NCBI RefSeq assembly: GCF_003439925.1
Contig: NZ_QQRR01000001.1
Coordinates: forward strand, 1,426,001 to 1,490,000
Length of the DNA: 64,000 nucleotides
From: Haloprofundus halophilus
GTDB taxonomy: Archaea; Halobacteriota; Halobacteria; Halobacteriales; Haloferacaceae
Direction of reading: 5' to 3'
The position numbers and the translations under genes were made by a program. Shown here piece after piece: positions 17,195-25,054 of the stretch. How positions within the stretch are numbered: position 1 is the stretch's first letter; each line of letters starts with the position of its first letter. The notes beneath the pieces are model-generated. The model had not been told where the DNA came from, made no database searches, and saw only the letters and a list, made by a program, of their open reading frames with translations.

Positions 17195-17827
17195 TCAGTC
17201 GTCGTTCGACCGCTGGATGTCGTCGACGGAGACTTCGTCGATGACGTCGATGTCGATGCCGGGGTCGGACTCCTCGCCGAATCCGGCGCTGAGGATGCGC
17301 GTCAGCGCCTCCTCGACGCGTTCGTCGGTCTCTTCGACTCGATCTTCGTCGACTTCGACGACGAATCCGGAGGTGATGTTCGGGGCGGTCGGGAGAAAAA
17401 GGACGACCCGACCGTCGTCGGTTCGTTTGCCGGTCTTGAACGCGGTCATGCGCATGCCGTTCCACGTCTCGATACGAACCGGTGTTTGGAGTTCTTCGGT
17501 GCCGGTGAGTGCGGTTTCGACCGCGAGTTTGGAGGCGTTGTAGAGAACGCGAATCAGGGGTACTTGGTTCATCGCGGCGTCGATGCCGTCTTCGACGAGT
17601 CGGCCGAAGGTCGTCCGCATGAGGTAGCCGACCGAGAAGACGAGCAACAGGAAGATAGCGAGAATCGTCAGCACGGCCATCCACTCGTACTGCATCTGTC
17701 CGACCAGATACTCGATGACCGGCAGGTCGGCGATCTGCTGGTAGAACCAGTTGAGGACGAGGAGGATAACCAGAAGCGGAGTGAGGACGACGAGACCGCT
17801 CGCAAAGTCGCGTTTCCACGTGGACAT
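17195..17827 (-). CDS. DUF502 family membrane protein
   Basis: A 210-residue protein with two membrane helices at about 9-29 and 49-70 followed by a soluble domain. LVVLTPLLVILLVLNW, GYLMRTTFGR and PLIRVLYNASKLAVETAL are DUF502 hallmarks, as is the FLPTAPNITSGFVVEV beta-rich stretch. The family is widespread in bacteria, plants and halophiles; its molecular function is not established. Acidic C-terminus (DIQRSNDD). Confidence 0.88.
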   Translation of the reverse strand: MSTWKRDFASGLVVLTPLLVILLVLNWFYQQIADLPVIEYLVGQMQYEWMAVLTILAIFLLLVFSVGYLMRTTFGRLVEDGIDAAMNQVPLIRVLYNASKLAVETALTGTEELQTPVRIETWNGMRMTAFKTGKRTDDGRVVLFLPTAPNITSGFVVEVDEDRVEETDERVEEALTRILSAGFGEESDPGIDIDVIDEVSVDDIQRSNDD

Positions 17828-17919
17828 TCTCGCTCGCTACTCCGTCCGGTGGGGTTAAGAGGTCTTCTACCGAGTTGCCGCGTCGTCGCGTCGCGTTTCG
17901 CGTCGACCCGCCCGTCGCC

Positions 17920-18759
17920 TCAGATGCCCGTGATAGCGCGGAGGGCGAACAGCGCGTTCTCCTTGCGCTCGCGGACTCGCCGGTAGAAGTACGAGAACCA
18001 CTTCCCGCCGTAGGGAGCGTACTGCCACACCTCGTAGCCGTCGTCGGCGAGGTCGCGCTGGGCCTCCTCGCGGACGCCCATCAGCATCTGAATCTCGAAC
18101 TCGGTGCCGTACTCGTCGTGGAGGTCCGTCGCGTACTGAATCATCGCCGGGTCGTGGCTGCCGACGGCGATACCGCCGTCGAACTCCTGGAACATGAACT
18201 CCAGATTCTCGCGGTAGGACTCGTCGACGTCGGCTTTGTCGGTGTAGGCGATCTCCTCGGGTTCGTCGTACGCCCCCTTGACGAGGCGGACCTTCCCGGG
18301 GACGTCGACCAACCGTTCGAGGTCGGTCCGCGTCCGCCGGAGGTTCGCCTGCACGCAGACGCCGACGTTGCCGCCGGTCGCCTCCGCGAACGTCTCGTAC
18401 GCGGCCAACGTCGCGTCGGTCGTGTCGTGGTCCTCCATGTCGACCCAGACGAACTCGTCGTGTTCGGCCGCCGCGTCGGTGATGCGTTCGAGATTCTCCC
18501 GGAACGCGTCCTCGCCGACGTCGAGGCCGATCTGGGAGGGCTTGACCGAGATGCAGGCGTCGAGGTCCGTGCGACCGAGGTCGGCCAGGAGGTCGACGTA
18601 CGCGTCGGCGTCGGCGTCGGCCGGTTCTCGGGTGTCGTAGTGTTCGCCTAACAGGTTGAGGATGACCTTCACGCCGTCGACGTTCGTCCGGCGGGCGTGT
18701 TCGAGCGCCGTCGCTGACGTCTCGCCCGCGACGAACCGACCGGCGATGGGCGGAATCAT
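17920..18759 (-). CDS. Proline dehydrogenase
   Basis: A 279-residue FAD-dependent monofunctional PRODH oxidising proline to pyrroline-5-carboxylate. TIM-barrel motifs are visible: SVKPSQIG, VWVDMEDHDTTD, RLVKGAYDEP, GSHDP and EIQMLMGVR, with the C-terminal YAPYGGKWFSYFYRRVRERKEN (key Y-x-P-Y-G, R-R-x-x-E-N) that binds the substrate carboxylate. Length is typical of monofunctional enzymes. No P5C dehydrogenase gene is nearby. Confidence 0.93.
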   Translation of the reverse strand: MIPPIAGRFVAGETSATALEHARRTNVDGVKVILNLLGEHYDTREPADADADAYVDLLADLGRTDLDACISVKPSQIGLDVGEDAFRENLERITDAAAEHDEFVWVDMEDHDTTDATLAAYETFAEATGGNVGVCVQANLRRTRTDLERLVDVPGKVRLVKGAYDEPEEIAYTDKADVDESYRENLEFMFQEFDGGIAVGSHDPAMIQYATDLHDEYGTEFEIQMLMGVREEAQRDLADDGYEVWQYAPYGGKWFSYFYRRVRERKENALFALRAITGI

Positions 18760-18859
18760 GCAACCCAGTTGCGACCACCCAGTTATCAGCGTTATCCTCT
18801 CAGCCCGGGCGGCGACCCGACAGAAGAGGGGTTAAATGCCGCCCGTGAGTGGTCGCAGT

Positions 18860-19402
18860 ATGGTCATCTCGTACCTGGTCTCTGCGGTCTGGTCGATGCT
18901 GCCCGCCTACGTGCCGAACAACGCCGCCGTGCTCTCCGGCGGCGGCGACCCCATCGACGGCGGCCGGACGTTGGGCGACCGCCGACTGCTCGGCGACGGG
19001 AAGACGTGGCGCGGGACCGCCGTCGGCAGCGTCGTCGGCGTGCTCCTCGCCGTCGGTCTCAACCTCGTCCGCGAGCGCGCCGAGAGACGGTTCGGCGTCT
19101 CGCTGCCGGAGTTCAGCCTCGGCGGGGCCGTCGGTCTCTCCCTCGGCGCGATGCTCGGCGACATCGCGGCCTCGTTTCTCAAACGTCGAAGCGGACGTGA
19201 ACGCGGTGCGTCCTTCCCGCTTCTCGACCAACTCGATTTCGTCGTCGGCGCGCTCGGACTGGCGAAACTCCTCTCGCCGGCGTGGTTCTCGCGGACGTTC
19301 ACCCCGGGTCGAATCGTCGTCGTCGCCGTCGTCACCCCGGTGTTTCACCTCGTGACGAACGGCATCGCGTATCTGCTCGGGCTGAAAGACGAGCCCTACT
19401 GA
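18860..19402 (+). CDS. carS: CDP-archaeol synthase
   Basis: A 180-residue integral membrane enzyme that transfers CMP from CTP to digeranylgeranylglyceryl phosphate in archaeal ether-lipid synthesis. Characteristic motifs are [29 protein letters not shown] (cytoplasmic active-site loop, residues about 32-51), [21 protein letters not shown] and [12 protein letters not shown]. Four to five helices. The ATG at 18860 gives the standard short N-terminus; an upstream ATG at 18836 overlaps a TATA-like GTTAAATG. Confidence 0.95.
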   Translation: MVISYLVSAVWSMLPAYVPNNAAVLSGGGDPIDGGRTLGDRRLLGDGKTWRGTAVGSVVGVLLAVGLNLVRERAERRFGVSLPEFSLGGAVGLSLGAMLGDIAASFLKRRSGRERGASFPLLDQLDFVVGALGLAKLLSPAWFSRTFTPGRIVVVAVVTPVFHLVTNGIAYLLGLKDEPY

Positions 19403-19618
19403 CGCACCTTTTTGCTGCGGAGGGTGCGCTCTGCGCACCCCCACTTGCAAAAATCTGTCTTCGTGAGCGAAGCGAGACCGAAGGTCTCGCAGGCCATGCG
19501 GGTGACTCGCGGGTCGCCCGCAGACGAAGCGAAGGAAGGCTCGGGAGAGCTCCGCTCTCCCGGTGCACCAAAAAGCCCGCTCGCTCGTTCCGCTCGCTCG
19601 CGGCTCAGAAACTCGCTT
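19403..19618 (+). repeat. Hairpin-rich intergenic element A
   Basis: Directly after the carS stop. Four stem-loops in a row: 19422-19440 (8-bp arms, loop TCT), 19472-19490 (8-bp arms, loop GAA), 19498-19521 (9-bp arms with one mismatch) and 19543-19561 (8-bp arms, loop TCC). The first hairpin is framed by TTTTTGC and GCAAAAA, themselves an inverted repeat. Then follow CCAAAAAGC and repeated CGCTCGCTCG. The T-run after the stop can act as an archaeal terminator. The same scaffold recurs at 24446-24544 and 49627-49760. Confidence 0.75.
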
Positions 19619-19681
19619 CTGACCGCGACCGTCCGCCGCCAACCGGCCCGTTTATCACGCTCGGCGAACCCACAGCGACCA

Positions 19682-20203
19682 ATGACGAAAGCGGAACTCA
19701 TCGCGGCGCTTCGCGACGCGGAGGCGGTCCAGTTCGGCGAGTTCGAACTCTCCCACGGCGGGACGAGCGACTACTACGTGGACAAGTACCTGTTCGAGAC
19801 CGACCCGCGATGTCTGCGCCTCGTCGCGGAGGCGTTCGCCGAACACGTCGGCGACGAGAAACTCGCGGGCGTCGCCCTCGGCGCGGTACCGCTCGTAGCC
19901 GTCACCTCGGTCGAGACGGGTCGGCCCTACGTCATCGCGCGCAAGAAGGCGAAGGAGTACGGAACCGCGAAACGCATCGAGGGCCGCCTCGACGAGGGCG
20001 AGGAAGTGCTGTTGCTCGAAGACATCGCCACGACCGGACAGAGCGCCGTCGACGCCGTCGAAGCTCTGCGCGACGCCGGGGCGAACGTCGACCGCGTGCT
20101 CGTCGTCGTCGACCGCGAAGAGGGCGCTACGGAACTGATGGCCGAACACGATATCGAACTCCAGTCTCTGCTGACCGCGACCGACCTGTTGGCCGACCGG
20201 TAG
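19682..20203 (+). CDS. pyrE: Orotate phosphoribosyltransferase
   Basis: A 173-residue type I phosphoribosyltransferase converting orotate and PRPP to OMP in pyrimidine synthesis. [17 protein letters not shown] at the N-terminus, [15 protein letters not shown] (flexible loop) and [13 protein letters not shown] (PRPP-binding motif) are diagnostic. The frame is open far upstream through element A, but coding composition and a TATA-like GTTTATC 25-33 nt upstream support the ATG at 19682. Confidence 0.95.
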   Translation: MTKAELIAALRDAEAVQFGEFELSHGGTSDYYVDKYLFETDPRCLRLVAEAFAEHVGDEKLAGVALGAVPLVAVTSVETGRPYVIARKKAKEYGTAKRIEGRLDEGEEVLLLEDIATTGQSAVDAVEALRDAGANVDRVLVVVDREEGATELMAEHDIELQSLLTATDLLADR

Positions 20204-20283
20204 GCGACGCGTTCGGGTCACGCGGGCAGCCGCCCGAGAACCATACTCGTGCGCAAAACTCGCCTCGAAGATATCGAAGTGTT

Positions 20284-20295
20284 CATAGTTGTGCA
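20284..20295. promoter_or_regulatory. Operator-like motif upstream of the PRT-type regulator
   Basis: CATAGTTGTGCA, whose complement TGCACAACTATG matches the core of the perfect palindrome before the neighbouring permease (TGCACAACTGTG). It ends 17 nt before the regulator's ATG, where a repressor could block transcription initiation. Confidence 0.5.
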
Positions 20296-20312
20296 AACGC
20301 GAAACGCGGGGT

Positions 20313-21026
20313 ATGAACAGAGCCGAGAAGGCCGCCCTCCAACTGCAGGCGGTCGCTGTCCTCCGTATGCTCAAGGAGACGCGCACGTACGACGAACTCT
20401 CGTCGGTGACGGGGCTTCCGGCCGGTGACCTGAACCGGTACGTCAACGGTCACGTCCTCCCCGGAAGCGAGCGCGCACGCGAAGTCGTCGAAGGCGTTGG
20501 CCGCGACGCTCTCTCGTCGGAACTGGAAGCGCGCGTCCGCTTCGACGACGAGGGGTACGTCGACAACTCCGGCGTCGTCTTCGACCAGTCGTTCCTCGAC
20601 CTCGTCGCGCCCGTCGCCGCCAACAGTTTCGGCTTCGAGCGCCCCGACGTGATACTCACCGCCGCCACCGACGGTATCACGCTCGGCGCGGCGATGGCGC
20701 GCTACTTCGACGCCCGCCTCGCCTACGCCAAGAAGTCCAAAGAGACCGCCGTCGAGGAGTTTATCGAGTCGCGCCAGCGTCTCGCCTCCGGCATCGAACT
20801 CACCTACTACCTCCCCGCGAGCGCCCTCTCGTCGGGCCAGCGCGTGCTCGTCGTCGACGACCTGATTCGCTCGGGCGAGACTCAGGAGCTGCTCCTGGAC
20901 ATCGCCAAACAGGCCGACACCACCGTGACCGGCGTGTTCGCGCTCATCGGCGTCAGCGACAAGGGACTCGGCCGCGCCAGAGAGCTCACCGACGCGCCCG
21001 TCGGCGCGCTGACGACGCTCGATTAA
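20313..21026 (+). CDS. HTH-phosphoribosyltransferase regulator (PurR-like)
   Basis: A 237-residue two-domain protein. Residues 1-60 are helix-turn-helix-like (VLRMLKETRTYDELSSVTGL, then DLNRYVNGHVLP). Residues 80-237 are a type I phosphoribosyltransferase fold with the PRPP loop VLVVDDLIRSGETQ at 178-191. Fusion of HTH to PRT is the plan of bacterial PurR, and of GfcR in haloarchaea, although the N-terminus differs from GfcR. Adjacent to a purine-type permease and sharing an operator-like motif with it, so a PRPP- or purine-responsive control of uptake is inferred. A catalytic salvage enzyme is the alternative. ATG at 20313 chosen by composition. Confidence 0.82.
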   Translation: MNRAEKAALQLQAVAVLRMLKETRTYDELSSVTGLPAGDLNRYVNGHVLPGSERAREVVEGVGRDALSSELEARVRFDDEGYVDNSGVVFDQSFLDLVAPVAANSFGFERPDVILTAATDGITLGAAMARYFDARLAYAKKSKETAVEEFIESRQRLASGIELTYYLPASALSSGQRVLVVDDLIRSGETQELLLDIAKQADTTVTGVFALIGVSDKGLGRARELTDAPVGALTTLD

Positions 21027-21066
21027 CGAGTTCTGCCGACGTTTCGGACCGCCGACATCCACATCG

Positions 21067-21082
21067 GTGCACAACTGTGCAC
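21067..21082. promoter_or_regulatory. Perfect palindrome upstream of the purine permease
   Basis: GTGCACAACTGTGCAC: 7-bp arms with a 2-nt centre, ending 44 nt before the permease ATG and about 15 bp upstream of the TATA-like TTCTTAAG (21096-21103). That is where haloarchaeal activators or repressors next to the BRE bind. Core shared with 20284-20295. Confidence 0.6.
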
Positions 21083-21126
21083 GAATGGATGGCAATTCTT
21101 AAGTTGATAATGCATCATCGACCAAC

Positions 21127-22557
21127 ATGGGGTTACTGGATTCGTACTTCGAATTCGAGGAGCACGGGACGAACTTACGAACGGAGGTTCTCGCGGGGAT
21201 AACGACGTTCCTGACGATGAGCTACATCGTCGTGGTCAACCCGCAGATTCTGAGCGCGGCCATCGACGTGCAGAACCGAACCGACGCGCAGACGATACAG
21301 ATGCTCGCCGTCGTGACGCTCATCTCGGCGGCGGTGGCGACGTTCGTCATGGCGCTGTACGCGAAGCGACCGTTCGCGCAAGCGCCCGGGTTAGGGTTGA
21401 ACGCCTTCTTCGCGTTCACCGTCGTGTTGGGGCTCGGAATTCCGTGGCAGACGGCGCTGGCCGCCGTCGTCGTCGAAGGGGTGCTGTTCATCGCGCTCAC
21501 CGCCGTCGGCGCGCGCGAGTACGTCATCGAACTCGTCCCCGAACCCGTCAAGTTCGCCGTCGGCGGCGGTATCGGCCTCTTCTTGGCCATCATCGGGTTG
21601 CAGGCGATGCGCGTCGTCGCCGGCGACTCGGCGACGTTCGTCACGTTCAATCCCGTCTTCGCACAGGACCCCGTCGCCATCATCTCGGTCGTCGGCCTGT
21701 TCTTGACGTTCGCGCTCTACGCCCGCGGCGTCCGCGGCTCTATCATCATCGGTATCGTCGCCACATCGGTTCTCGGATACGCGGCGTCGGCGCTCGGTTA
21801 CAGCGCCTACGCCGCCGACCAGGCACCGCAGGGAACGACGCTCGCGGCGTCGTCGCTCGTCGGCGACACGACGCTCACCTACGACGTCGCGGGCTACGAC
21901 ATCACCCCGCTCGTCGGCGCGTTCCTCGAAGGGCTGTCGAACGTCGACGCCCTCGCCTTTTCGCTCGTCGTCTTCACGTTCTTCTTCGTCGACTTCTTCG
22001 ACACCGCCGGAACGCTCGTCGGCGTCAGTCAGGTCGGCGGTTTCCTCGACGACGAGGGGAACCTCCCCGACATCGACCGACCGCTGATGGCCGACGCCGT
22101 CGGCACCACCGTCGGCGGGATGCTCGGCACCTCCACGGTGACGACGTACATCGAGTCCTCGACGGGCGTCGAGGAGGGCGGTCGGACCGGGATGACCGCG
22201 CTCGTCGTCGCGCTCCTGTTCCTCGCCTCGCTGGCCGTCGTCCCGCTGGCGGCGGCGATTCCGATGTACGCATCTCACATCGCGCTCGTCGTCGTCGCGG
22301 TGCTGATGCTGCGTAACGTCGTCGACATCCGGTGGAACGACATCACCCACGCCGTCCCCGCCGGGCTGACCATCCTCGTGATGCCGTTTACGTTCTCTAT
22401 CGCCTACGGTATCGCCGCGGGCATCATCTCCTATCCGCTCGTCAAAATTGCCGCCGGGGAGCGCCGCGACGTGTCCGCAGGCCAGTGGATTCTCGCAGGC
22501 GCGTTCGTGCTGTACTTCTTCGTCCGCACGAGCGGCCTCCTCGCCGGGCAACTGTAG
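21127..22557 (+). CDS. NCS2-family purine permease (AzgA-like)
   Basis: A 476-residue transporter with about 12-14 helices. RTEVLAGITTFLTMSYIVVVNP at the N-terminus, PGLGLNAFFAF, the AVGGGIGLFLAIIGLQ segment and FVDFFDTAGTLVGV are typical of the AzgA branch of NCS2, which imports adenine, guanine or hypoxanthine by proton symport. Xanthine/uracil transport is the less likely alternative. Transcribed after the PRT-type regulator, with its own promoter and palindrome. Confidence 0.9.
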   Translation: MGLLDSYFEFEEHGTNLRTEVLAGITTFLTMSYIVVVNPQILSAAIDVQNRTDAQTIQMLAVVTLISAAVATFVMALYAKRPFAQAPGLGLNAFFAFTVVLGLGIPWQTALAAVVVEGVLFIALTAVGAREYVIELVPEPVKFAVGGGIGLFLAIIGLQAMRVVAGDSATFVTFNPVFAQDPVAIISVVGLFLTFALYARGVRGSIIIGIVATSVLGYAASALGYSAYAADQAPQGTTLAASSLVGDTTLTYDVAGYDITPLVGAFLEGLSNVDALAFSLVVFTFFFVDFFDTAGTLVGVSQVGGFLDDEGNLPDIDRPLMADAVGTTVGGMLGTSTVTTYIESSTGVEEGGRTGMTALVVALLFLASLAVVPLAAAIPMYASHIALVVVAVLMLRNVVDIRWNDITHAVPAGLTILVMPFTFSIAYGIAAGIISYPLVKIAAGERRDVSAGQWILAGAFVLYFFVRTSGLLAGQL

Positions 22558-22647
22558 CAGCGGTTGTAGCTGACAACCGACAGACAGTAGCGCGTTTCCG
22601 TCGACGTAAACACCAACTTTCATAGCGGCGACGACTAATCGAGGGCC

Positions 22648-24045
22648 ATGGATATGCCCTCCAGACGATGGATTCTGCGAGCGCTCGTGGCGTTCGCAGT
22701 CATCGGCCTGTTCGTCCCGGCCGGAATCGCGGCCGTGACGCACGACTCCGGCGACGAGACCACGTTACAGCGCGGGACGGTGACCGAACGCGCGAACGGG
22801 TCGACCGTCGTCAGCGTCCAAGGATTCCACTTCCAAGGCGAAGGGAACAAGAAGAAACCCGCCCGTCTCGTCTCCGTCGACGAACGCGGCGAGACCGAGT
22901 GGGTGTACGACGGCGACGAGCGCGGCGCGACGTGGTTCTACGACGTCGACCCGCTCGACAACGGCAACCTGTTCGTCGTCTCGACGCGTCCGGGGAAGAC
23001 GCTCGTCTACGAACTGAACCCCGAGACCAAAGAGCGCGTCTGGCAGGAGGAGTTCGACATAGAGGACACCCACGACGCGACGATGCTGAACGACGAGGAG
23101 ATCGCCGTCGCCAACATGCGACAGTGGAACGACTCCGCCGGCCGCAGCGACGACCGCGTCTTCATCTACAACCGCACGACCGACGAGATAACCTGGGAGT
23201 GGTACTTCCGCGACCACTACGACGTCAACACCGACGGCGGGATGAGCGACGACTGGACGCACGTCAACGACATCGAAGCCGTCGGCGACGAGCATTTCCT
23301 GCTGTCGCCGCGGAACTTTGACCAGGCCATCCTCGTCAACCGCACCAGCGGGGATATCGACCTCCGACTCGGCGAGGACGACAACTACGAGATACTGAAC
23401 GAGCAGCACAACCCCGACTACTTGGAGAGCGAGGACGGCAACCCCGTCATCCTGGTCGCCGACTCCGAGAACCACCGCGTCGTCGAGTACGAACTGATAG
23501 ACGGCGAGTGGGAGCGGACGTGGGAAGTCGGCGAAGGCCAGTTGACGTGGCCGCGCGACGCCGACCGCCTGCCGAACGGCAACACGCTCATCACCGACAC
23601 GATGAACCACCGCGTCATCGAGGTGACGCCGGAGGGCGAGATCGTCTGGGAGTACTACGCGACGTGGGGGCCGTACGACAGCGAGCGAGTCGCCCACGGC
23701 GGCGGGTCGAACGGCCCGACCGTCAGCGACATGGACGCGGAGGGGAGCTACGAACTCTCCGGCAGCGCCGGCCTCGAACCGGGCGAGGGCGACCGCGTCT
23801 CCTTCAGCAACTGGGTCGTCGGACCGTTCCTCGACACGCCGCTGGAGGAGCCCGTCAGCGAGTTCGCCACGATGTGGAGCCACCTCACGCCGTGGATTCG
23901 ACCGGTGTGGCTCTCCAGTTGGGACTTCGTCTACAGCGTACTCGGTGCGCTGCTCCTCGTCGGCTGGGGCGCCGCCGAACTCGTCGTCAACCGCGGCCAC
24001 ATCCGCCGACACGTCGCCGCGACGAGACAACGGCTGGAGCTGTAG
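22648..24045 (+). CDS. Membrane-anchored arylsulfotransferase (ASST)-like protein
   Basis: A 465-residue protein. One helix at about 9-30, an extracellular beta-propeller with repeats such as WFYDVDPLDNGNLFV, DTHDATMLNDEEIAV, WPRDADRLPNGNTLITDTMNHRVIEV and IVWEYY, then a C-terminal helix near 433-452 and a basic tail. The propeller resembles the ASST/arylsulfate sulfotransferase family. Whether it transfers sulfate cannot be told from the sequence; a surface-binding role is possible. Stands alone, with a 10-bp tandem array right after its stop. Confidence 0.8.
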   Translation: MDMPSRRWILRALVAFAVIGLFVPAGIAAVTHDSGDETTLQRGTVTERANGSTVVSVQGFHFQGEGNKKKPARLVSVDERGETEWVYDGDERGATWFYDVDPLDNGNLFVVSTRPGKTLVYELNPETKERVWQEEFDIEDTHDATMLNDEEIAVANMRQWNDSAGRSDDRVFIYNRTTDEITWEWYFRDHYDVNTDGGMSDDWTHVNDIEAVGDEHFLLSPRNFDQAILVNRTSGDIDLRLGEDDNYEILNEQHNPDYLESEDGNPVILVADSENHRVVEYELIDGEWERTWEVGEGQLTWPRDADRLPNGNTLITDTMNHRVIEVTPEGEIVWEYYATWGPYDSERVAHGGGSNGPTVSDMDAEGSYELSGSAGLEPGEGDRVSFSNWVVGPFLDTPLEEPVSEFATMWSHLTPWIRPVWLSSWDFVYSVLGALLLVGWGAAELVVNRGHIRRHVAATRQRLEL

Positions 24046-24047
24046 CG

Positions 24048-24117
24048 CGACCGAACACGACCGAACGCGACCGAACACGACCGAACGCGAGCGAATACGA
24101 CCAAACGCGACCGACGC
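24048..24117. repeat. Tandem repeat, 7 x 10 bp
   Basis: Seven units of CGACCGAACR, beginning 3 nt after the ASST-like stop; the first four are perfect apart from an alternating last base, and the last three carry substitutions. Period equals about one DNA turn. No reading frame is maintained. Confidence 0.9.
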
Positions 24118-24190
24118 GACTGGACTCCAGTGTGCGCGCCCGCCGCACGCTCCCAGTGGGCTTTACCTTCCTGCGACCGAACGTCCGCCG

Positions 24191-24445
24191 ATGTCTAACC
24201 TCGTACTGTACGAACTGGAGGGCTGTCCCTTCTGTACGAAAGTGAGGAACAAGCTCGCGGAACTCGACCTGGAGTACGAGTCGCGGAAAGTGCCGCGTTC
24301 GCACTCCGAGAGAACCGAAGTGAAGGAAGTCAGCGGACAGACCGGCGTCCCGGTGCTCGTCGACGAGAAGCACGACGTTCACGGGATGCCCGAGAGCGAC
24401 GACATCGTCGCCTACCTCGAAGAGACGTACGGCTCGGCGAGTTGA
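24191..24445 (+). CDS. Glutaredoxin-like protein
   Basis: An 84-residue thioredoxin-fold protein. CPFC at residues 12-15 is the redox site, TGVPVLVDE at about 51-59 holds the cis-proline, and GMPESDDIVAYLEETYG is the closing helix that binds glutathione or an equivalent thiol in the family. Halophiles use gamma-glutamylcysteine instead of glutathione, so the in vivo reductant is uncertain. The last 55 bp before its stop are repeated exactly 158 bp downstream. Confidence 0.92.
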   Translation: MSNLVLYELEGCPFCTKVRNKLAELDLEYESRKVPRSHSERTEVKEVSGQTGVPVLVDEKHDVHGMPESDDIVAYLEETYGSAS

Positions 24446-24544
24446 ACCGCGAGCGAACGAAGTGAGTGAGCGGCTTTTTGGTCCAGATTTTTGCACCGAG
24501 CGGTCCGCTTCGCGGACCCGAGGTGGAAAAAGGTGGACGTCGAC
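24446..24544 (-). repeat. Hairpin intergenic element B
   Basis: Related to element A but in the opposite orientation. Plus strand reads CCGCGAGCGAACGAAG, then GGCTTTTTGGTCC, AGATTTTTGCA, a hairpin GGTCCGC-TTC-GCGGACC (24502-24518), then GGAAAAAGGTGG. Reversed, it follows the end of the minus-strand gene at 24612 just as A and C follow their plus-strand genes. It lacks the roughly 100 bp of extra hairpins found in A. Confidence 0.7.
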
Positions 24545-24599
24545 TGCCCGAGAGCGACGACATCGTCGCCTACCTCGAAGAGACGTACGGCTCGGCGAG
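24545..24599 (+). pseudogene. Duplicated 3' end of the glutaredoxin gene
   Basis: A 55-bp exact copy of 24387-24441 that encodes the last 18 residues of the glutaredoxin (PESDDIVAYLEETYGSAS) and then a different stop (TAG instead of TGA). No start codon or CPFC half accompanies it, so it is a gene fragment. Together with the original it flanks element B as a direct repeat. Confidence 0.9.
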
Positions 24600-24611
24600 C
24601 TAGCCCCGGAC

Positions 24612-24953
24612 TCACCACTCGACGCCGCGGGCCATCTCGTAACTCCGCCTGACGAACGGCAGCAGCGACTCGAGTTCGTCCGGCGAGATGCACACCGTCG
24701 CCCACGTCTCCACGATACCCGTCTCGCCGCGGAACGGGTCGGCGAACCACTCCTTCTCCAGCGCCTCCCGCGCCTCGCTCGTGAGGTCCGTGAGCGCCAA
24801 GCGCATCCCGTCGACGACGGCGAACGGTCGGTCGCCGACGCAGTACGTCGCGTAACCGTTGCGATGGCTGATGCGGACGCCCGGCCACGAGAGGACGAGG
24901 TTCTCGAACGCCTCGCTCAGCCGTCCCGACCGCTCTGCACTCGGGTAGACCAT
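24612..24953 (-). CDS. Small protein, possibly MmcQ/YjbR- or DUF5519-like
   Basis: A 113-residue soluble alpha/beta protein: LSEAFENLVLSWPGVRISHRNGYATYCVGDRPFAVVDGMRLAL (residues about 12-54), then two helices and a hydrophobic C-terminal helix LESLLPFVRRSYEMARG. The order (helix, PGV, strand pairs with F-A-V-V-D) recalls the MmcQ/YjbR cyclic-amidohydrolase-like or luciferase-type DUF5519 folds, but I cannot decide between them. Monocistronic; ends next to the duplicated glutaredoxin tail. Confidence 0.7.
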   Translation of the reverse strand: MVYPSAERSGRLSEAFENLVLSWPGVRISHRNGYATYCVGDRPFAVVDGMRLALTDLTSEAREALEKEWFADPFRGETGIVETWATVCISPDELESLLPFVRRSYEMARGVEW

Positions 24954-25054
24954 GTGTCGACGTACGCTACGCGCGGAGAAGAACTCGCCGACGGTCCGCC
25001 GTTTGGCGGTCCGGTCGGTTGGCGGTCCGGTCGAATAGTCCGGTCGGTCGGCGC

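Noticed and set aside
19412-19681. N-terminal extension of PyrE through element A
   Set aside because: Encoded by hairpin repeats, very basic and Ser-rich; the family starts at the ATG at 19682.
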